A DNA stretch of 64,000 nt from HGM04593 sp045647745 (GCA_045647745.1 JAZRMQ010000047.1:11905-75904); one strand, 5' to 3'; positions 42,272 through 52,431 are shown, counted from the first letter of the stretch. A program made the numbers and translations. Notes: generated by a model from the letters alone, not told the origin.

Positions 42272-44776
42272 TCAATCATTATTCATCTCTTTTATATCTA
42301 CCTCGCTCTCTTTTGCTTCGCCAAGCAGGTGTTTGCTAAAGAAATCGGCCATTTTCCAGAAGAAGTACTCGTCTTTGGTCTCGAAGCTGTGTCTATCGCC
42401 CGGGAGAATAAGCATCTCAAAGCGCTTGTTTGCGCGAATGAGTGCATCTACCACGCGTGTGGTGTTTGCCGGGTGCACATTGTTGTCCATATCTCCGGTA
42501 ACGAGCAGCAGATGCCCTTTGAGGCGTCCGGCCAGCTCTTGGTTGGTGCTGATATTATATGAGAATGTTGTGTCACACTCCAAAATGCCGTCTTTGTTCT
42601 TCTTCTCTTTGATATTCTCCTTTATGCCGTGGTGTTTCTCGCTCCACCAGTTGTTGTAGATGCGGTTGTCGTGATTGCCTGCGCACGAAACGGCTACTTT
42701 AAAGAAGTCGTTGTATGTGAGAATGGCTGCAGTTGACATAAAGCCTCCGCCCGAGTGTCCGTGAATTCCTATATTGTTGCCGTCGATGAATTTGTGACGT
42801 GCAATGAGCTGTTGTGCAGCAACCTTTTTGTCGGCAAGGCCGTAGTCGCGCAGGTTGCCGTAGCCAAAATTGTGATACCACTTTGAGCGGTTGGGGTGTC
42901 CGCCGCGGTTACCCATTGTGACGACGATAAATCCCATCTGTGCAAGGCGGTCGATGCGGTTCATACCACTTGACCAACTTTCATTGACAGCCTCGGTCTG
43001 TGGCCCGGGGTATACATATTCTATAAGGGGATAGCACTTTGTCGAGTCAAAGTCGAAGGGCTTGTACATTACTCCGTACAGGTCGGTGATGCCATCGGCT
43101 GCCTTAACGGTAAAGCGCTCGGGAAATTTATAGCCGGCGGCAAAGAGTTGCGACAGGTCGGCAGTGCCAAGCTCTACGCTCTTTTTGCCTCGTTTGTTAT
43201 AGACGTAATTGACGGGGGTGGTGTCTACGCGTGATGCTGTAACAACAAAAGCCTCGCCATTCTCGGCAACAGAGTAGTTGCTTATGTTCATATCGCTCTC
43301 GTCAATCTGTCTCAACCCGCTACCATCGAAATTTACGCTGTAAAGGTGCATATAGTAGGGATTCTCGTTCTTGTTGTAGCCGCAGGCGGTGAAGTAGATT
43401 TTCTTCTCCTTTTCGTTGACAGCCACAACATCTTCTACGTGATAAGCACCTTTGGTTATTGGGTTCACAAGTGTGCCATCGGCGTTGTAGAGGTAGAGCA
43501 TAGCCCAACCGGTGCGCTCCGACCATTGAATAAACTGCTTGCCGTTGTTTATTAGGCGTATCTGTTTGCTCTCGATGCTTGTGCTCATCTCTTCGCGCAC
43601 AAGGGCTATTGCGCTATCGCTCTCCACTGATACGTAGCACACCTCAATCTTTTTCATATCGCGGCTAATGCGCTCAAAGTAAAAGCCTTTCTCGTCGCCA
43701 AGCCAAACGCTTTTGTGTGGCGCATCGTATGCCGTTGCGTGCGTGCCCGGCTTACGGAAAAGCCCTAATCGTTGTTGCTTGAACTGCGAAACATTAATAA
43801 TCTTGCTACTTTTGTTCTCAAAGTCAAAGAGCTCCATTGTTGTCACCGGAGTCTCTTCGCCCGGCATCTGATAGTAGTAGGTCTCCAGCTTGGGACGTGG
43901 GCTGCTCAATGAATTGATAACCCACATTTTTGATAGAATGGAGTCGGCGCGGTGTGTCATTACAAAGTGACGCGAGTCGGGGCTCCAGAGGGCGTACACG
44001 CGGTGACGCTTGGTGCTGTCGGGCTTTTCGTCGAGCGAGTGATGGGCGTAGCACCAGTTGGGGCGCCCATTGAATGTGAGCTGATACTCGGTAATAGTGC
44101 TGTCCTTGTCCCAATATCTTAGCTTGTCAAGGTCCTCGCGCGACATATACCAAAGATTGTAGTTCTTCTCGTATATTGCATATTTGCCATCGGGTGAGAC
44201 GTTTGCCCAATCGGGGTATTTGGGATAAAGGTCCTCAATCTCATCCTTTGTTCGCTCAATAAGTTCGTGACTCTTTATATCATACTCAAAGTAAAAGGTC
44301 TTACTCTCTTTTTTGCCCTCGTTCCCTTTGATTTTTGTGCTGTCGTTACGCTCGTGGCGTGGTAGCTGTTTAGGCACCTCGAGCTTTGATGCTATATCAA
44401 AACGAACGTAGCGGCTATCGCGTATGCGGCGGTTGATGCTTATGGGCAGGTGTTCGGCATCATACGGGTCCTGTGTGCGCAGTGTAAGCTCTTTTGCCAA
44501 CCACTCCATATCCCAAAGCTCTTTTTTAGTGCCTTTTACTGCATCGACAAGGTAGAACTTTTTTCCATCAGTATCGCTCCACGAATAGATGAACTGCTTG
44601 CCGTCGGCAAACCACACAGGCTGTACCCTTGTCTGCTTTACCATACGCGAGATTTTTTTTGGTGAAAAGCGTTCTGCAAGCGCGTAATTGGGGCGTACGC
44701 GGTTCTCCTCTTGTGCTTTTAGTGTGGTTGTTATCAGTAGCGCGGGGAGAACCAATAGTAATAGTGCTTTTTTCAT
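42272..44776 (-). CDS. S9 family serine peptidase, DPP-IV-like
   Basis: A protein of 834 residues with a signal peptide (LLLLVLPALLITTTLKAQ). The N-terminal part (to about residue 560) is a DPP-IV-type beta-propeller (FADGKQFIYSWSDTDGK, VSPDGKYAIYEKNYNLWYM, YALWSPDSRHFV). The C-terminal alpha/beta-hydrolase has the triad Ser675 (GHSGGGF), Asp764 (GDMDNNVHP) and His796 (PGDRHSFE). It should remove dipeptides from peptide N-termini in the periplasm. It is the second gene after sdaA, starting 2 bases after the sdaA stop, which links peptide breakdown with serine deamination. Confidence 0.93.
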   Translation of the reverse strand: MKKALLLLVLPALLITTTLKAQEENRVRPNYALAERFSPKKISRMVKQTRVQPVWFADGKQFIYSWSDTDGKKFYLVDAVKGTKKELWDMEWLAKELTLRTQDPYDAEHLPISINRRIRDSRYVRFDIASKLEVPKQLPRHERNDSTKIKGNEGKKESKTFYFEYDIKSHELIERTKDEIEDLYPKYPDWANVSPDGKYAIYEKNYNLWYMSREDLDKLRYWDKDSTITEYQLTFNGRPNWCYAHHSLDEKPDSTKRHRVYALWSPDSRHFVMTHRADSILSKMWVINSLSSPRPKLETYYYQMPGEETPVTTMELFDFENKSSKIINVSQFKQQRLGLFRKPGTHATAYDAPHKSVWLGDEKGFYFERISRDMKKIEVCYVSVESDSAIALVREEMSTSIESKQIRLINNGKQFIQWSERTGWAMLYLYNADGTLVNPITKGAYHVEDVVAVNEKEKKIYFTACGYNKNENPYYMHLYSVNFDGSGLRQIDESDMNISNYSVAENGEAFVVTASRVDTTPVNYVYNKRGKKSVELGTADLSQLFAAGYKFPERFTVKAADGITDLYGVMYKPFDFDSTKCYPLIEYVYPGPQTEAVNESWSSGMNRIDRLAQMGFIVVTMGNRGGHPNRSKWYHNFGYGNLRDYGLADKKVAAQQLIARHKFIDGNNIGIHGHSGGGFMSTAAILTYNDFFKVAVSCAGNHDNRIYNNWWSEKHHGIKENIKEKKNKDGILECDTTFSYNISTNQELAGRLKGHLLLVTGDMDNNVHPANTTRVVDALIRANKRFEMLILPGDRHSFETKDEYFFWKMADFFSKHLLGEAKESEVDIKEMNND

Positions 44777-44778
44777 TG

Positions 44779-46044
44779 TTATTTTGTGTTATCGTTGTTT
44801 TTCTTGGTTAGGTGCAGTGAGTCGAGTATTTTTCTGAACCCTCGACGCTGGTTTATATCAATCTTGGCAATGCCTCCGGCAGAGGTCTCTTTGTAGAGGC
44901 TTGGCAGGTCGTGCCCGGTCTCTTTCATAACCTCGACAATGCGGTCATAATCAATCTTGTGCTTGCCGTCGGAGAGTGCTGCGTATGTGCAAGCGTCAAG
45001 CGCACGCGAGGCGGCGATGGCATTGCGCTCTATACAGGGCACTTGTACAAGGCCACAAAGAGGGTCGCAGGTTAGTCCCAAATGGTGCTCAAGTCCCATC
45101 TCGGCAGCGTATTCTATCTGGTTGATAGTGCCACCGAACAGCTGGCAGGCTGCTGCCGCCGCCATAGCACAGGCAACGCCAATCTCGCCCTGACAGCCTA
45201 CGTCGGCTCCCGAGATTGATGCGTGCTCCTTCGCTACATTGCCAAAGAGTCCGGCAGTGGCAAGGGCGTGTAGGATACGTGTGTCGGAGTAGTCGTGTGC
45301 TGTTGACAGGTGGTAGAGCACGGCTGGCAACACTCCGCTCGAACCACACGTGGGGGTAGTGACAATGGTGCTACCACTGGCGTTCTCTTCGCTAGTGGCA
45401 AGAGCGTATGCATATAGCTTTGCCTTGCTGCTCACTGCAGCATTGTACGACATTGATTTGTTCAGATAGGTATTTGCTTTTCGCTGTATACCGAGCCCGC
45501 CGGGCAACACTCCCTCATTTTCAAGGCCGCGTTTGATGGTTTGTTGCATCGTCGCCCACACCTCGCCAAGATAGTCCCAAATATTCGGGCCCTCATACTT
45601 CTCGACATATTCCCAAAAAGAGCAGCCCGTCTCATCGCACCAGTCCATAATCTCGTGTATGGTGGTTAGCGGGTAGATATCCTCCTCGTTTTTTGTGGTC
45701 TCCTCGTTGGCAAGCTCGCCACCGCCAATGCTGTATATTCTCCAACTGTCAATAACCTTATCATTTTTTATTCCCTCGAACAACATTCCATTGGGGTGGA
45801 ACGGCAAAAAGGTCTCAGGTTTCCACACGAGCTCCAATTTTGCTATTGGCTCAAGGACTGTTATTATGGCTTTGTCGGTCATATGCCCCTCGCCTGTGGC
45901 GGCAAGGCTACCAAATAAAGTTACACGATAGGTGTCGACATTGGGGCAACGCTCGGCAAATATTTTTGCAGCGCGATTAGGGCCCATCGTGTGGCTGCTC
46001 GAAGGGCCAAGGCCTATTCTGAAAAGTGAGCGTAGTGATTTCAT
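44779..46044 (-). CDS. sdaA: L-serine ammonia-lyase (single-chain, iron-sulphur type)
   Basis: A protein of 421 residues. The N-terminal ACT-like/beta domain begins MKSLRSLFRIGLGPSSSHTM, the universal SdaA motif. The alpha domain has TTPTCGSSGVLPA and the cluster Cys residues in VGCQGEIG, LTCDPL and QVPCIERN. It converts L-serine to pyruvate and ammonia with an oxygen-labile [4Fe-4S] cluster, fitting an anaerobe. It heads a two-gene operon with the S9 peptidase. Confidence 0.95.
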   Translation of the reverse strand: MKSLRSLFRIGLGPSSSHTMGPNRAAKIFAERCPNVDTYRVTLFGSLAATGEGHMTDKAIITVLEPIAKLELVWKPETFLPFHPNGMLFEGIKNDKVIDSWRIYSIGGGELANEETTKNEEDIYPLTTIHEIMDWCDETGCSFWEYVEKYEGPNIWDYLGEVWATMQQTIKRGLENEGVLPGGLGIQRKANTYLNKSMSYNAAVSSKAKLYAYALATSEENASGSTIVTTPTCGSSGVLPAVLYHLSTAHDYSDTRILHALATAGLFGNVAKEHASISGADVGCQGEIGVACAMAAAAACQLFGGTINQIEYAAEMGLEHHLGLTCDPLCGLVQVPCIERNAIAASRALDACTYAALSDGKHKIDYDRIVEVMKETGHDLPSLYKETSAGGIAKIDINQRRGFRKILDSLHLTKKNNDNTK

Positions 46045-46328
46045 ATATCTATTTTCTTTTTTCGTACCTGCCTTTTAGGGCGCAATAATCAGTTATATGT
46101 TTGACTTGCGAATATAATATTTAATTTGAAAAATTGCTGCTTTATACAGCAAGAAATTGCTTTTACGTTATAGATGTTTTTAGTGATAAATATGTTTTTA
46201 TTACAAAATTGTAATCATTTTTAAAAATCTTAATCTATTTAACAAAATTTATAAATATTATTTGTGAAATGTTAATGCTATTTGCTAAAATTGCGTAAAG
46301 AAAAAACTATTGTAACGTAACTAATGCA
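46045..46328. other. AT-rich divergent promoter region between sdaA and the propeller operon
   Basis: A 284-base region, very AT-rich, with no reading frame of interest. The plus-strand promoter is described separately. For sdaA the best minus-strand candidate is TATATTCG at 46109-46116 (one mismatch), without a clear TTTG partner. Confidence 0.4.
46261..46293 (+). promoter_or_regulatory. Promoter of the Asp-box propeller/TonB-receptor operon
   Basis: TTTG (46261-46264), 21 bases, TAAAATTG (46286-46293; one mismatch to TAnnTTTG). Predicted leader of about 30 bases. Confidence 0.55.
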
Positions 46329-49300
46329 ATGAAAAAACAACTAAGAACACTGCTACCGGTGATGTTTTTTGCCGGAGCATTGCCCGGATATACTTTTGCG
46401 GCAAATCAAAATATTGCTGATACTGCTGTTGTTGAGCAGTTGCAGTATGACCCATATTTTGTTGAGCAGTTGCCGTTGAATGCACCCGATTGGATGCAGC
46501 GTATTGCAGCCAATCCATCGGGAGTGAATTTCAAAGAGATGCAGCGGCTTTACAACGAGTGGCGTGCCACCGATGACAATGTGCGAGTGAGAACTGTCGA
46601 TAATAAGCAGGTAGTGAACTACTATCGTCGTTGGATGGCTGCCTATCGTGATTATGTAGCTCCCAACGGGAGTATAGAGTTGCCAACGATGGAGCAGTAT
46701 GCTGCTCGTGTCGATTCAATGAACCGCAGAGTGGCTGCCACAGAGAATGCCGCCCAGCCAATATGGCGTAATATTGGTCCTAATCGCACCTATTCCAATG
46801 AGAATGGTGAGCTTAAACGCAAGGATTCGCAAGTTTGTGTGTTCCGCATCGCTGTGGCGTTGAGCGACAGTGCGACGCTCTATTGTGGAACAGAGTCGGG
46901 TGTTGTGTTCAAGACTACCAATCACGGACAAAGTTGGCAGCCTTGTGCTCCGCAACATAATTTTGGTGGCTCAATATTCAGCATTGCAGTGCACCCCACA
47001 GATAAGAACATCGTATATGTGGGTGGTGGCCCGTGGCTGTGGAAAAGCATTGATGGCGGTGAGAGTTGGAGCCGTTGCGGTGGCATAGATAATCGTGTCA
47101 ATTCAATAAAGATTAATCCCGAGAATACTGATTATATCACAGCCTCGGTGGGTAGCAAGCAAGAGGGGTATTCTGGCAGCGGCTTTTTTATCTCCTCTGA
47201 TGGTGGTGCTAATTTTTCCTGCACTCTGCGTGGAATATGCTTCGACCACGAGCTCCAGCCGGGCAACCCTGATAGAATATATCTTGTGCGACGCGAGAGC
47301 GCAGGTCCTTGGGCTGGTATCTATCTGTCAGAGAATGGTGGGGTGAGCTGGCAAGAGCTTACATTGCCGGTGGAGAGTGTTATTTGCGGTCGTCTTGCGG
47401 TTAGCGAGGCTCCCGGCGGTGAGAATTATGTATATGCTCTTGTCACTAGTGATTCGTGGGGCTACGATGCCGGTCCGCAAGGGGGTAAGGGAACTCCTTA
47501 TATTTTAATGTCAAAAGATGCCGGCACCAGTTGGGAAAATCAGACTGATAAGGGTGGTAAATTTTATGATATAACTTTTTCACCCATTATGGACGAGACC
47601 GGTGGACAGGGGTTTTTTGATATGATGATTGGCGCTTCGGCAAAAAATCCTGCGTATGTGCTCTTTGGTCTCACCTCTCTCTATCGTTCGACCAAGGAGG
47701 GCGTGTGTAACTATCGTGACAATGCTATCGGTGGTTATCAGCGCAGCGATTGGATGCACTGCGATATTCAGGATATTGCCATTCATCCTTGTGGCGATAC
47801 TTGGATTTGCAATGATGGCGGAATAAAGTATTCTCGCGATTTCTTTGAGACAAAGGGCGAGGATAGATACGATGGAATTTATGCTTCGGATTATCAAGGC
47901 CTAGGCGTTGGGTGGAACGAGGATGTGATGGCGGCCGGTCGTTGGCACAACGGGGATGTTGTGCACGCTGCTACCTATGGCGAGGGAAATTCTGTTCACG
48001 TAGGTGGAGTGGAGATTGCCACCGGCTATGTGATGAAGAGTAATCCGTGGAAAGTCTACTTCACAGATGCCTCCACACGTATTATGCCGCGCGAGATGGA
48101 TGGTGAGATTGGCGAGGATTTTCGCACTTGGTTCAATGATAAAAAGCCCTATGAGGCCTTGCGCATCAATGGCGAGATTGCGACCGACCCTCGCTATGCT
48201 CTAAAGGTGTTTTTGCAAGATATGACCGATACGTGGGGCGGTTATCTCTCGTATGACGAGGGCGCTTCGTTTCAAAAGGTTTTTGATAGCGAAGGCGAGG
48301 ATTTTTACAGCTATGAATTTGCGCGCTCTAACCCCGACAGAGTGTATATTGCCGGTTGCTGGAACCTTTGGCGTTCCGACGATGGTGGCCTCTCTTTTAC
48401 CCTCTGCACGCAGCCCTTTCCCATTGTCGATGATTATGTTCACTATACAAAGGTTGTAGTCGACCCAAATGACGAAAATCATCTGCTGGTAATCTGCAAC
48501 GACCGCAGTGGTGCTGTCAGTGAAAGCTTTGACGGCGGCGATAGCTGGTCGGCCTTTGACCTTGCAAATATTTCGGACAAGAGAGTGCATCAGATAATTC
48601 TTGTGGGCGATGAGTATAACAGTTGCTATGTTACAAGCTACGATGGCGCGAGTGTCTATTTTCGCGATAATACAATGAGCGAATTTATCGACTATTCAAG
48701 CGGACTAAATCCCGGAGCCCGAATTTCAAAGGTTGTTCCTTTCTACAAAAATGGCGTGTTGCGTATGGCTACCGACCAAGGATTATGGGAGGCTCCGCTC
48801 TATCATCGTGACTTTATTCCTGTGGCGCAGCCAATGGCACTAAATTTGGGGAGTGGCAATCTCACAGCCAACCCTCAAAAGAGTGTGCAGTTCGATAGCT
48901 ACAGCATTGTACGTCAGGACGAGAATACCCGTTGGCAGTGGAGCTTTACACCGCAGCCACAATATGTGAGTGATGCAACGGCGCGCAATCCTGTTGTTGT
49001 CTTTGGTAACCCGGGAAATTATGATGTTACGTTGACAGTAACAACTTCGGCAGGAACGGCATCGCGTACGATAAAAAATATGATTACAATAGAGGGAGCA
49101 ACCGCTGTCGATGAGGCTAAGGTGGGTGAGGTTGGCATTGAAAGAACTCTGCTTGCCATCGGTGAACCGCTTGTCGCGATAGTCACAGGGCTTGCAAGCG
49201 ATGCACGCATCACAGTGCACAGCCTGAAGGGTGAACTTTTGCGCAGCGAGGAAATCTTGCCCGGGCAGGATAGAGTGAGTGTGAATTTAGATGGCTTGGC

Positions 49301-49370
49301 TCCCGGTGTGTATATATACTCAATAAGGAGTGCCACACAGAAATTCTTTGGACAATTCATTGTGAAGTAA
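46329..49370 (+). CDS. Secreted Asp-box (BNR/sortilin-like) propeller protein with PKD domain and T9SS-like tail
   Basis: A protein of 1013 residues. Signal peptide MKKQLRTLLPVMFFAGALPG. An N-terminal helical domain (residues about 45-140; NAPDWMQRIAANPSGVNFKE, QVVNYYRRWMAAYRDYV) precedes two propeller-like runs of Asp boxes: HGQSW (~200), DGGESW (~242), DGGANF (~291), NGGVSW (~336), DAGTSW (~398), EGASF (~645), DGGLSF (~684), DGGDSW (~735). A PKD-like domain (about 854-920) and a T9SS type A-like domain (SLKGELLRSEEILPG ... GLAPGVYIYSIRS) finish the chain. Asp boxes occur in sialidases and sortilins, but no sialidase catalytic set is evident. Probable role: surface or released binding protein. 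First gene of a three-gene operon. Confidence 0.85.
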   Translation: MKKQLRTLLPVMFFAGALPGYTFAANQNIADTAVVEQLQYDPYFVEQLPLNAPDWMQRIAANPSGVNFKEMQRLYNEWRATDDNVRVRTVDNKQVVNYYRRWMAAYRDYVAPNGSIELPTMEQYAARVDSMNRRVAATENAAQPIWRNIGPNRTYSNENGELKRKDSQVCVFRIAVALSDSATLYCGTESGVVFKTTNHGQSWQPCAPQHNFGGSIFSIAVHPTDKNIVYVGGGPWLWKSIDGGESWSRCGGIDNRVNSIKINPENTDYITASVGSKQEGYSGSGFFISSDGGANFSCTLRGICFDHELQPGNPDRIYLVRRESAGPWAGIYLSENGGVSWQELTLPVESVICGRLAVSEAPGGENYVYALVTSDSWGYDAGPQGGKGTPYILMSKDAGTSWENQTDKGGKFYDITFSPIMDETGGQGFFDMMIGASAKNPAYVLFGLTSLYRSTKEGVCNYRDNAIGGYQRSDWMHCDIQDIAIHPCGDTWICNDGGIKYSRDFFETKGEDRYDGIYASDYQGLGVGWNEDVMAAGRWHNGDVVHAATYGEGNSVHVGGVEIATGYVMKSNPWKVYFTDASTRIMPREMDGEIGEDFRTWFNDKKPYEALRINGEIATDPRYALKVFLQDMTDTWGGYLSYDEGASFQKVFDSEGEDFYSYEFARSNPDRVYIAGCWNLWRSDDGGLSFTLCTQPFPIVDDYVHYTKVVVDPNDENHLLVICNDRSGAVSESFDGGDSWSAFDLANISDKRVHQIILVGDEYNSCYVTSYDGASVYFRDNTMSEFIDYSSGLNPGARISKVVPFYKNGVLRMATDQGLWEAPLYHRDFIPVAQPMALNLGSGNLTANPQKSVQFDSYSIVRQDENTRWQWSFTPQPQYVSDATARNPVVVFGNPGNYDVTLTVTTSAGTASRTIKNMITIEGATAVDEAKVGEVGIERTLLAIGEPLVAIVTGLASDARITVHSLKGELLRSEEILPGQDRVSVNLDGLAPGVYIYSIRSATQKFFGQFIVK

Positions 49371-49388
49371 AACTAAAAAAGAAATTGT

Positions 49389-52300
49389 ATGAGATTTTAT
49401 AAAAAAGTATTTTCGATATTGTGCGTGCTTTTAGCCTCTGCAGTTAGTGCTGGTGAACGCACCGATACTCTCTTTACTCCCTATAAATTAAACTATCTGC
49501 CGGCCGGTTCGCCACTGTGGATGGCCGAGCTTGTTAATCCACAAGGTCTCGACTACAACGCTATGGTGGATAGTTTTGAGGTCTATCTGAAAAACACTCC
49601 GGGAGCGCGTTATAAGTCACGTGACACCAAACAGGTAGTTAATCATTTTCGTCGTTTCCAAAAGGCTTATCTTCCTTTCGTTCAGCCCGATGGTATTATT
49701 CGTCTGCCCTCGGCTGTCGATTATCACAAGGATATGAAACGTGTTGATGAGGAGGTGAAACACGCCCGTGCAATGCGCCGTAGTTCGGCTAGTCGCAATG
49801 CCGATGCTGCGGTTGAGTGGAGAGTTATATCTCCCATTGTTACATACGATTATATTCATAAGGCTGTCTCTCCGGCGCAGGCCAATATTCAGCGTCTGAG
49901 GGCTTCGCGTTCTCATCCCAATGTGCTTTATTGCGGCTCAGAGACAGGGCTTGTGTTTCGTTCAGATGATAAGGGCGCATCTTGGCGACCTTGCAATGGC
50001 GGCGAGTGGATGGCCGGCGAGATAACAAGCATTGATGTCAGTGCCACCAATCCTAATCGTGTGCTTGTGGGTGCCGGGGGAGTTTTTTGGATAAGTGATG
50101 ATGGCGGTGAGAATTGGGAGAATATCACTCCCGAGAAGAGCACCTACGCTCGCACAAGCGTAGCGCTTTTTCACCCTTCGGACGACAATATAATTCTTGC
50201 CGGTGACCGTGCGCAGTTGTGGCGTTCTACCGATGGTGGCGAGTCGTGGCAGTGGATGCTTGGCGGTATGGTCTTTGATATAAAAATATCGGTGCAAGCC
50301 CCCAATGTGTGCTATGTGGCTATTGAACAGGAGAATACCATTAAAATGTATAAAAGTGTCGATGGCGGTATCTCGTGGAATATGCTTGCTCTCGATGGAC
50401 AGCCGCTTATCAGTGCCCGCATCGGGTTGAGCGAGGCACCAACGGGGGCCGATTATGTCTATCTGTGGGCTTGTCGCAGAAATAATCTCTCGCAACCCGG
50501 CCCTCTCTATTTTAGTGGTCCGGCATTGCTGTATAAAAGTACCGACGGAGGCGCATCGTTTACAGTTACCGACCCGGTAGAGCAGATGGAAGCTGTTGAT
50601 AAAAATGGCGGTCAGGGATATTACGACCTTGTATGCACTGCATCGGCGACAGACCCGGAACTTCTGCTTGTGGGCATAATACAACTTTATCGTTCTACCG
50701 ATGGAGGAAAAACACTTGAAAATATAGGTGGTTACTACGGAAAATTCGACCTTCACTGCGATATGCAGTCTATTCAGACAAATGGTGAGGGTGATACGTG
50801 GCTCTCTACCGATGGTGGAGTGATATATAGCAACGACTTCTTTGCTACTGATGCGCAACCTAAGCTCAATGGCCTTTATGCATCGGAGATGTGGGGCTTT
50901 GACCAAGGCTGGAACGAGGATGTGATGGTGGGTGGCCGCAACCACAATGGTAATATGTCGCAGATTGACCGCTATAATGGAGTGACTTTGTCGATGCGAG
51001 GCTCGGAGCGTCCAACAGGTTATGTTTTTCTCTCTAATCCACGCAAGATAGCTTTTAGCGACTCCGAAAATGTGATAATGCCCGATGATTGGCGAGATGA
51101 ATTTGTGCCTTTCCTCGATTATTGGACCTACCCCAAAGAGTCGTCGCAGCACGGTTTTTATTTTGAGTTCGACCCACGTTATGCTCAATGCTTCTACATT
51201 GTGCAGGAAAGTGACCGCGTGGATGCCAATACCCTTTGGCGCACACGCGATGATGGCGCTTCGTTTTCATCGGTATACACATTTGACGACCCTGTAAATG
51301 CAATAGCCGTGTCGCGTTCTAACCCCGATAAAATTGTGGCCTCTACTTGGGGGCGCATATATTGGTCGCTCGATGCCGGCGCAACATTCACAGAGTACAA
51401 TATCCCCGATGAGATGACTTATAGTATCAACTATAAGATTGCTATCCATCCGACAAATGAGGATGAAATTTGGGTGAGTGATGGCAATGCCGGTGGCTTT
51501 TGGCGCACAACGAACAATGGCGAGACGTGGGAGAAATTAGATGATGGCCTCACAATCTTGAATTGGGAGGGTAAAATGGAGGCACATAGTGTCGGACGCT
51601 TTTTCCTAACTGGTAACGGGAAGAATGCAGCCTATGCAATTGCATCAACAAAGGGCTATTTGAATGAGAGTTATTCTACTACGCGTGGACGTGTTCTCTA
51701 TCGTGATGATACAACCGATGGCTGGGTAAATATAAGCAGGGGGCTGCCAAATGTGGTGAACCTCAATCGTATGTTGCCGTTCTACAAAGAGGGGGTTATA
51801 CGTCTTGCCACAAACAATGGTGTGTGGGAGCGTGAACTTGTTGATTCACAGTTTAAGCCTATTGCACAGCCAATGATTCTCAATGTAGGCTCGGGAGACA
51901 ACACGCAAGGGAACTATCCACGCGAGATACATCTCGACAGTTACAGCATTGTCAATCAAAATGGCGCTGAGTGGCATTGGGAGATAACCCCTGCGCCTCT
52001 TGCGATGAGTGCCGATAATGTGCGTAATCCTGTGATAACGATAGAGCCCGATCAGACTTACAATATATCCCTCACTGTAACAACCCCTGCCGGCAGTGAT
52101 ACAAAATGCATTGAGGCTATGATAAAGGGCAACAAGCCTGTCCCCGATGCTACTGCTGTCGATGCAGTGATACAGGGCAAAGAGTTGCTGCTCAGTGGCG
52201 GCAATGTTGTGTCTGCCGGCGATAGCTTCTGCTTTGTGCCGTGCGACCTTGATGGCAATGTGTCGTTAGAGGTTTATGATACCAAGGGCAATGTAGTGCA

Positions 52301-52421
52301 TAGAGCCGTTGCTCAGGGCGAGATTGAGGTGTGCACCGCCGGATATTCTGCCGGAGTCTATTTTTATATGGCAACCGATGCTGCGGGCTTTAAAAAAACG
52401 GGTAAATTGCTTGTAAAGTAG
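49389..52421 (+). CDS. Paralogous secreted Asp-box propeller protein with T9SS-like tail
   Basis: A protein of 1010 residues, with the same architecture as the gene upstream and clearly homologous along its length. Signal peptide (KVFSILCVLLASAVSAG). N-terminal helical domain (GSPLWMAELVNPQGLDYNAM, QVVNHFRRFQKAYLPFV). Asp boxes: KGASW (~193), DGGENW (~238), DGGESW (~282), DGGISW (~325), DGGASF (~386), DGASF (~623), DAGATF (~661), NNGETW (~708). A PKD-like segment (HWEITPAPLAMSADNVRNPV ...) is followed by a sorting-like end (VYDTKGNVVHRAVAQGEIE ... GVYFYMATD). It begins 18 bases after its paralogue. No catalytic residues can be assigned. Confidence 0.85.
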   Translation: MRFYKKVFSILCVLLASAVSAGERTDTLFTPYKLNYLPAGSPLWMAELVNPQGLDYNAMVDSFEVYLKNTPGARYKSRDTKQVVNHFRRFQKAYLPFVQPDGIIRLPSAVDYHKDMKRVDEEVKHARAMRRSSASRNADAAVEWRVISPIVTYDYIHKAVSPAQANIQRLRASRSHPNVLYCGSETGLVFRSDDKGASWRPCNGGEWMAGEITSIDVSATNPNRVLVGAGGVFWISDDGGENWENITPEKSTYARTSVALFHPSDDNIILAGDRAQLWRSTDGGESWQWMLGGMVFDIKISVQAPNVCYVAIEQENTIKMYKSVDGGISWNMLALDGQPLISARIGLSEAPTGADYVYLWACRRNNLSQPGPLYFSGPALLYKSTDGGASFTVTDPVEQMEAVDKNGGQGYYDLVCTASATDPELLLVGIIQLYRSTDGGKTLENIGGYYGKFDLHCDMQSIQTNGEGDTWLSTDGGVIYSNDFFATDAQPKLNGLYASEMWGFDQGWNEDVMVGGRNHNGNMSQIDRYNGVTLSMRGSERPTGYVFLSNPRKIAFSDSENVIMPDDWRDEFVPFLDYWTYPKESSQHGFYFEFDPRYAQCFYIVQESDRVDANTLWRTRDDGASFSSVYTFDDPVNAIAVSRSNPDKIVASTWGRIYWSLDAGATFTEYNIPDEMTYSINYKIAIHPTNEDEIWVSDGNAGGFWRTTNNGETWEKLDDGLTILNWEGKMEAHSVGRFFLTGNGKNAAYAIASTKGYLNESYSTTRGRVLYRDDTTDGWVNISRGLPNVVNLNRMLPFYKEGVIRLATNNGVWERELVDSQFKPIAQPMILNVGSGDNTQGNYPREIHLDSYSIVNQNGAEWHWEITPAPLAMSADNVRNPVITIEPDQTYNISLTVTTPAGSDTKCIEAMIKGNKPVPDATAVDAVIQGKELLLSGGNVVSAGDSFCFVPCDLDGNVSLEVYDTKGNVVHRAVAQGEIEVCTAGYSAGVYFYMATDAAGFKKTGKLLVK

Positions 52422-52431
52422 TGAGTGGCTT

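Noticed and set aside
49962..51188. 408-codon minus-strand frame inside the second propeller gene
   Set aside because: Although long, it is antisense to a protein with clear Asp-box repeats; the frame stays open because of the codon bias of that gene.
46329..52421. Sialidase function for the Asp-box proteins
   Set aside because: Asp boxes alone are structural; the arginine triad and Tyr/Glu nucleophile arrangement of sialidases is not evident.
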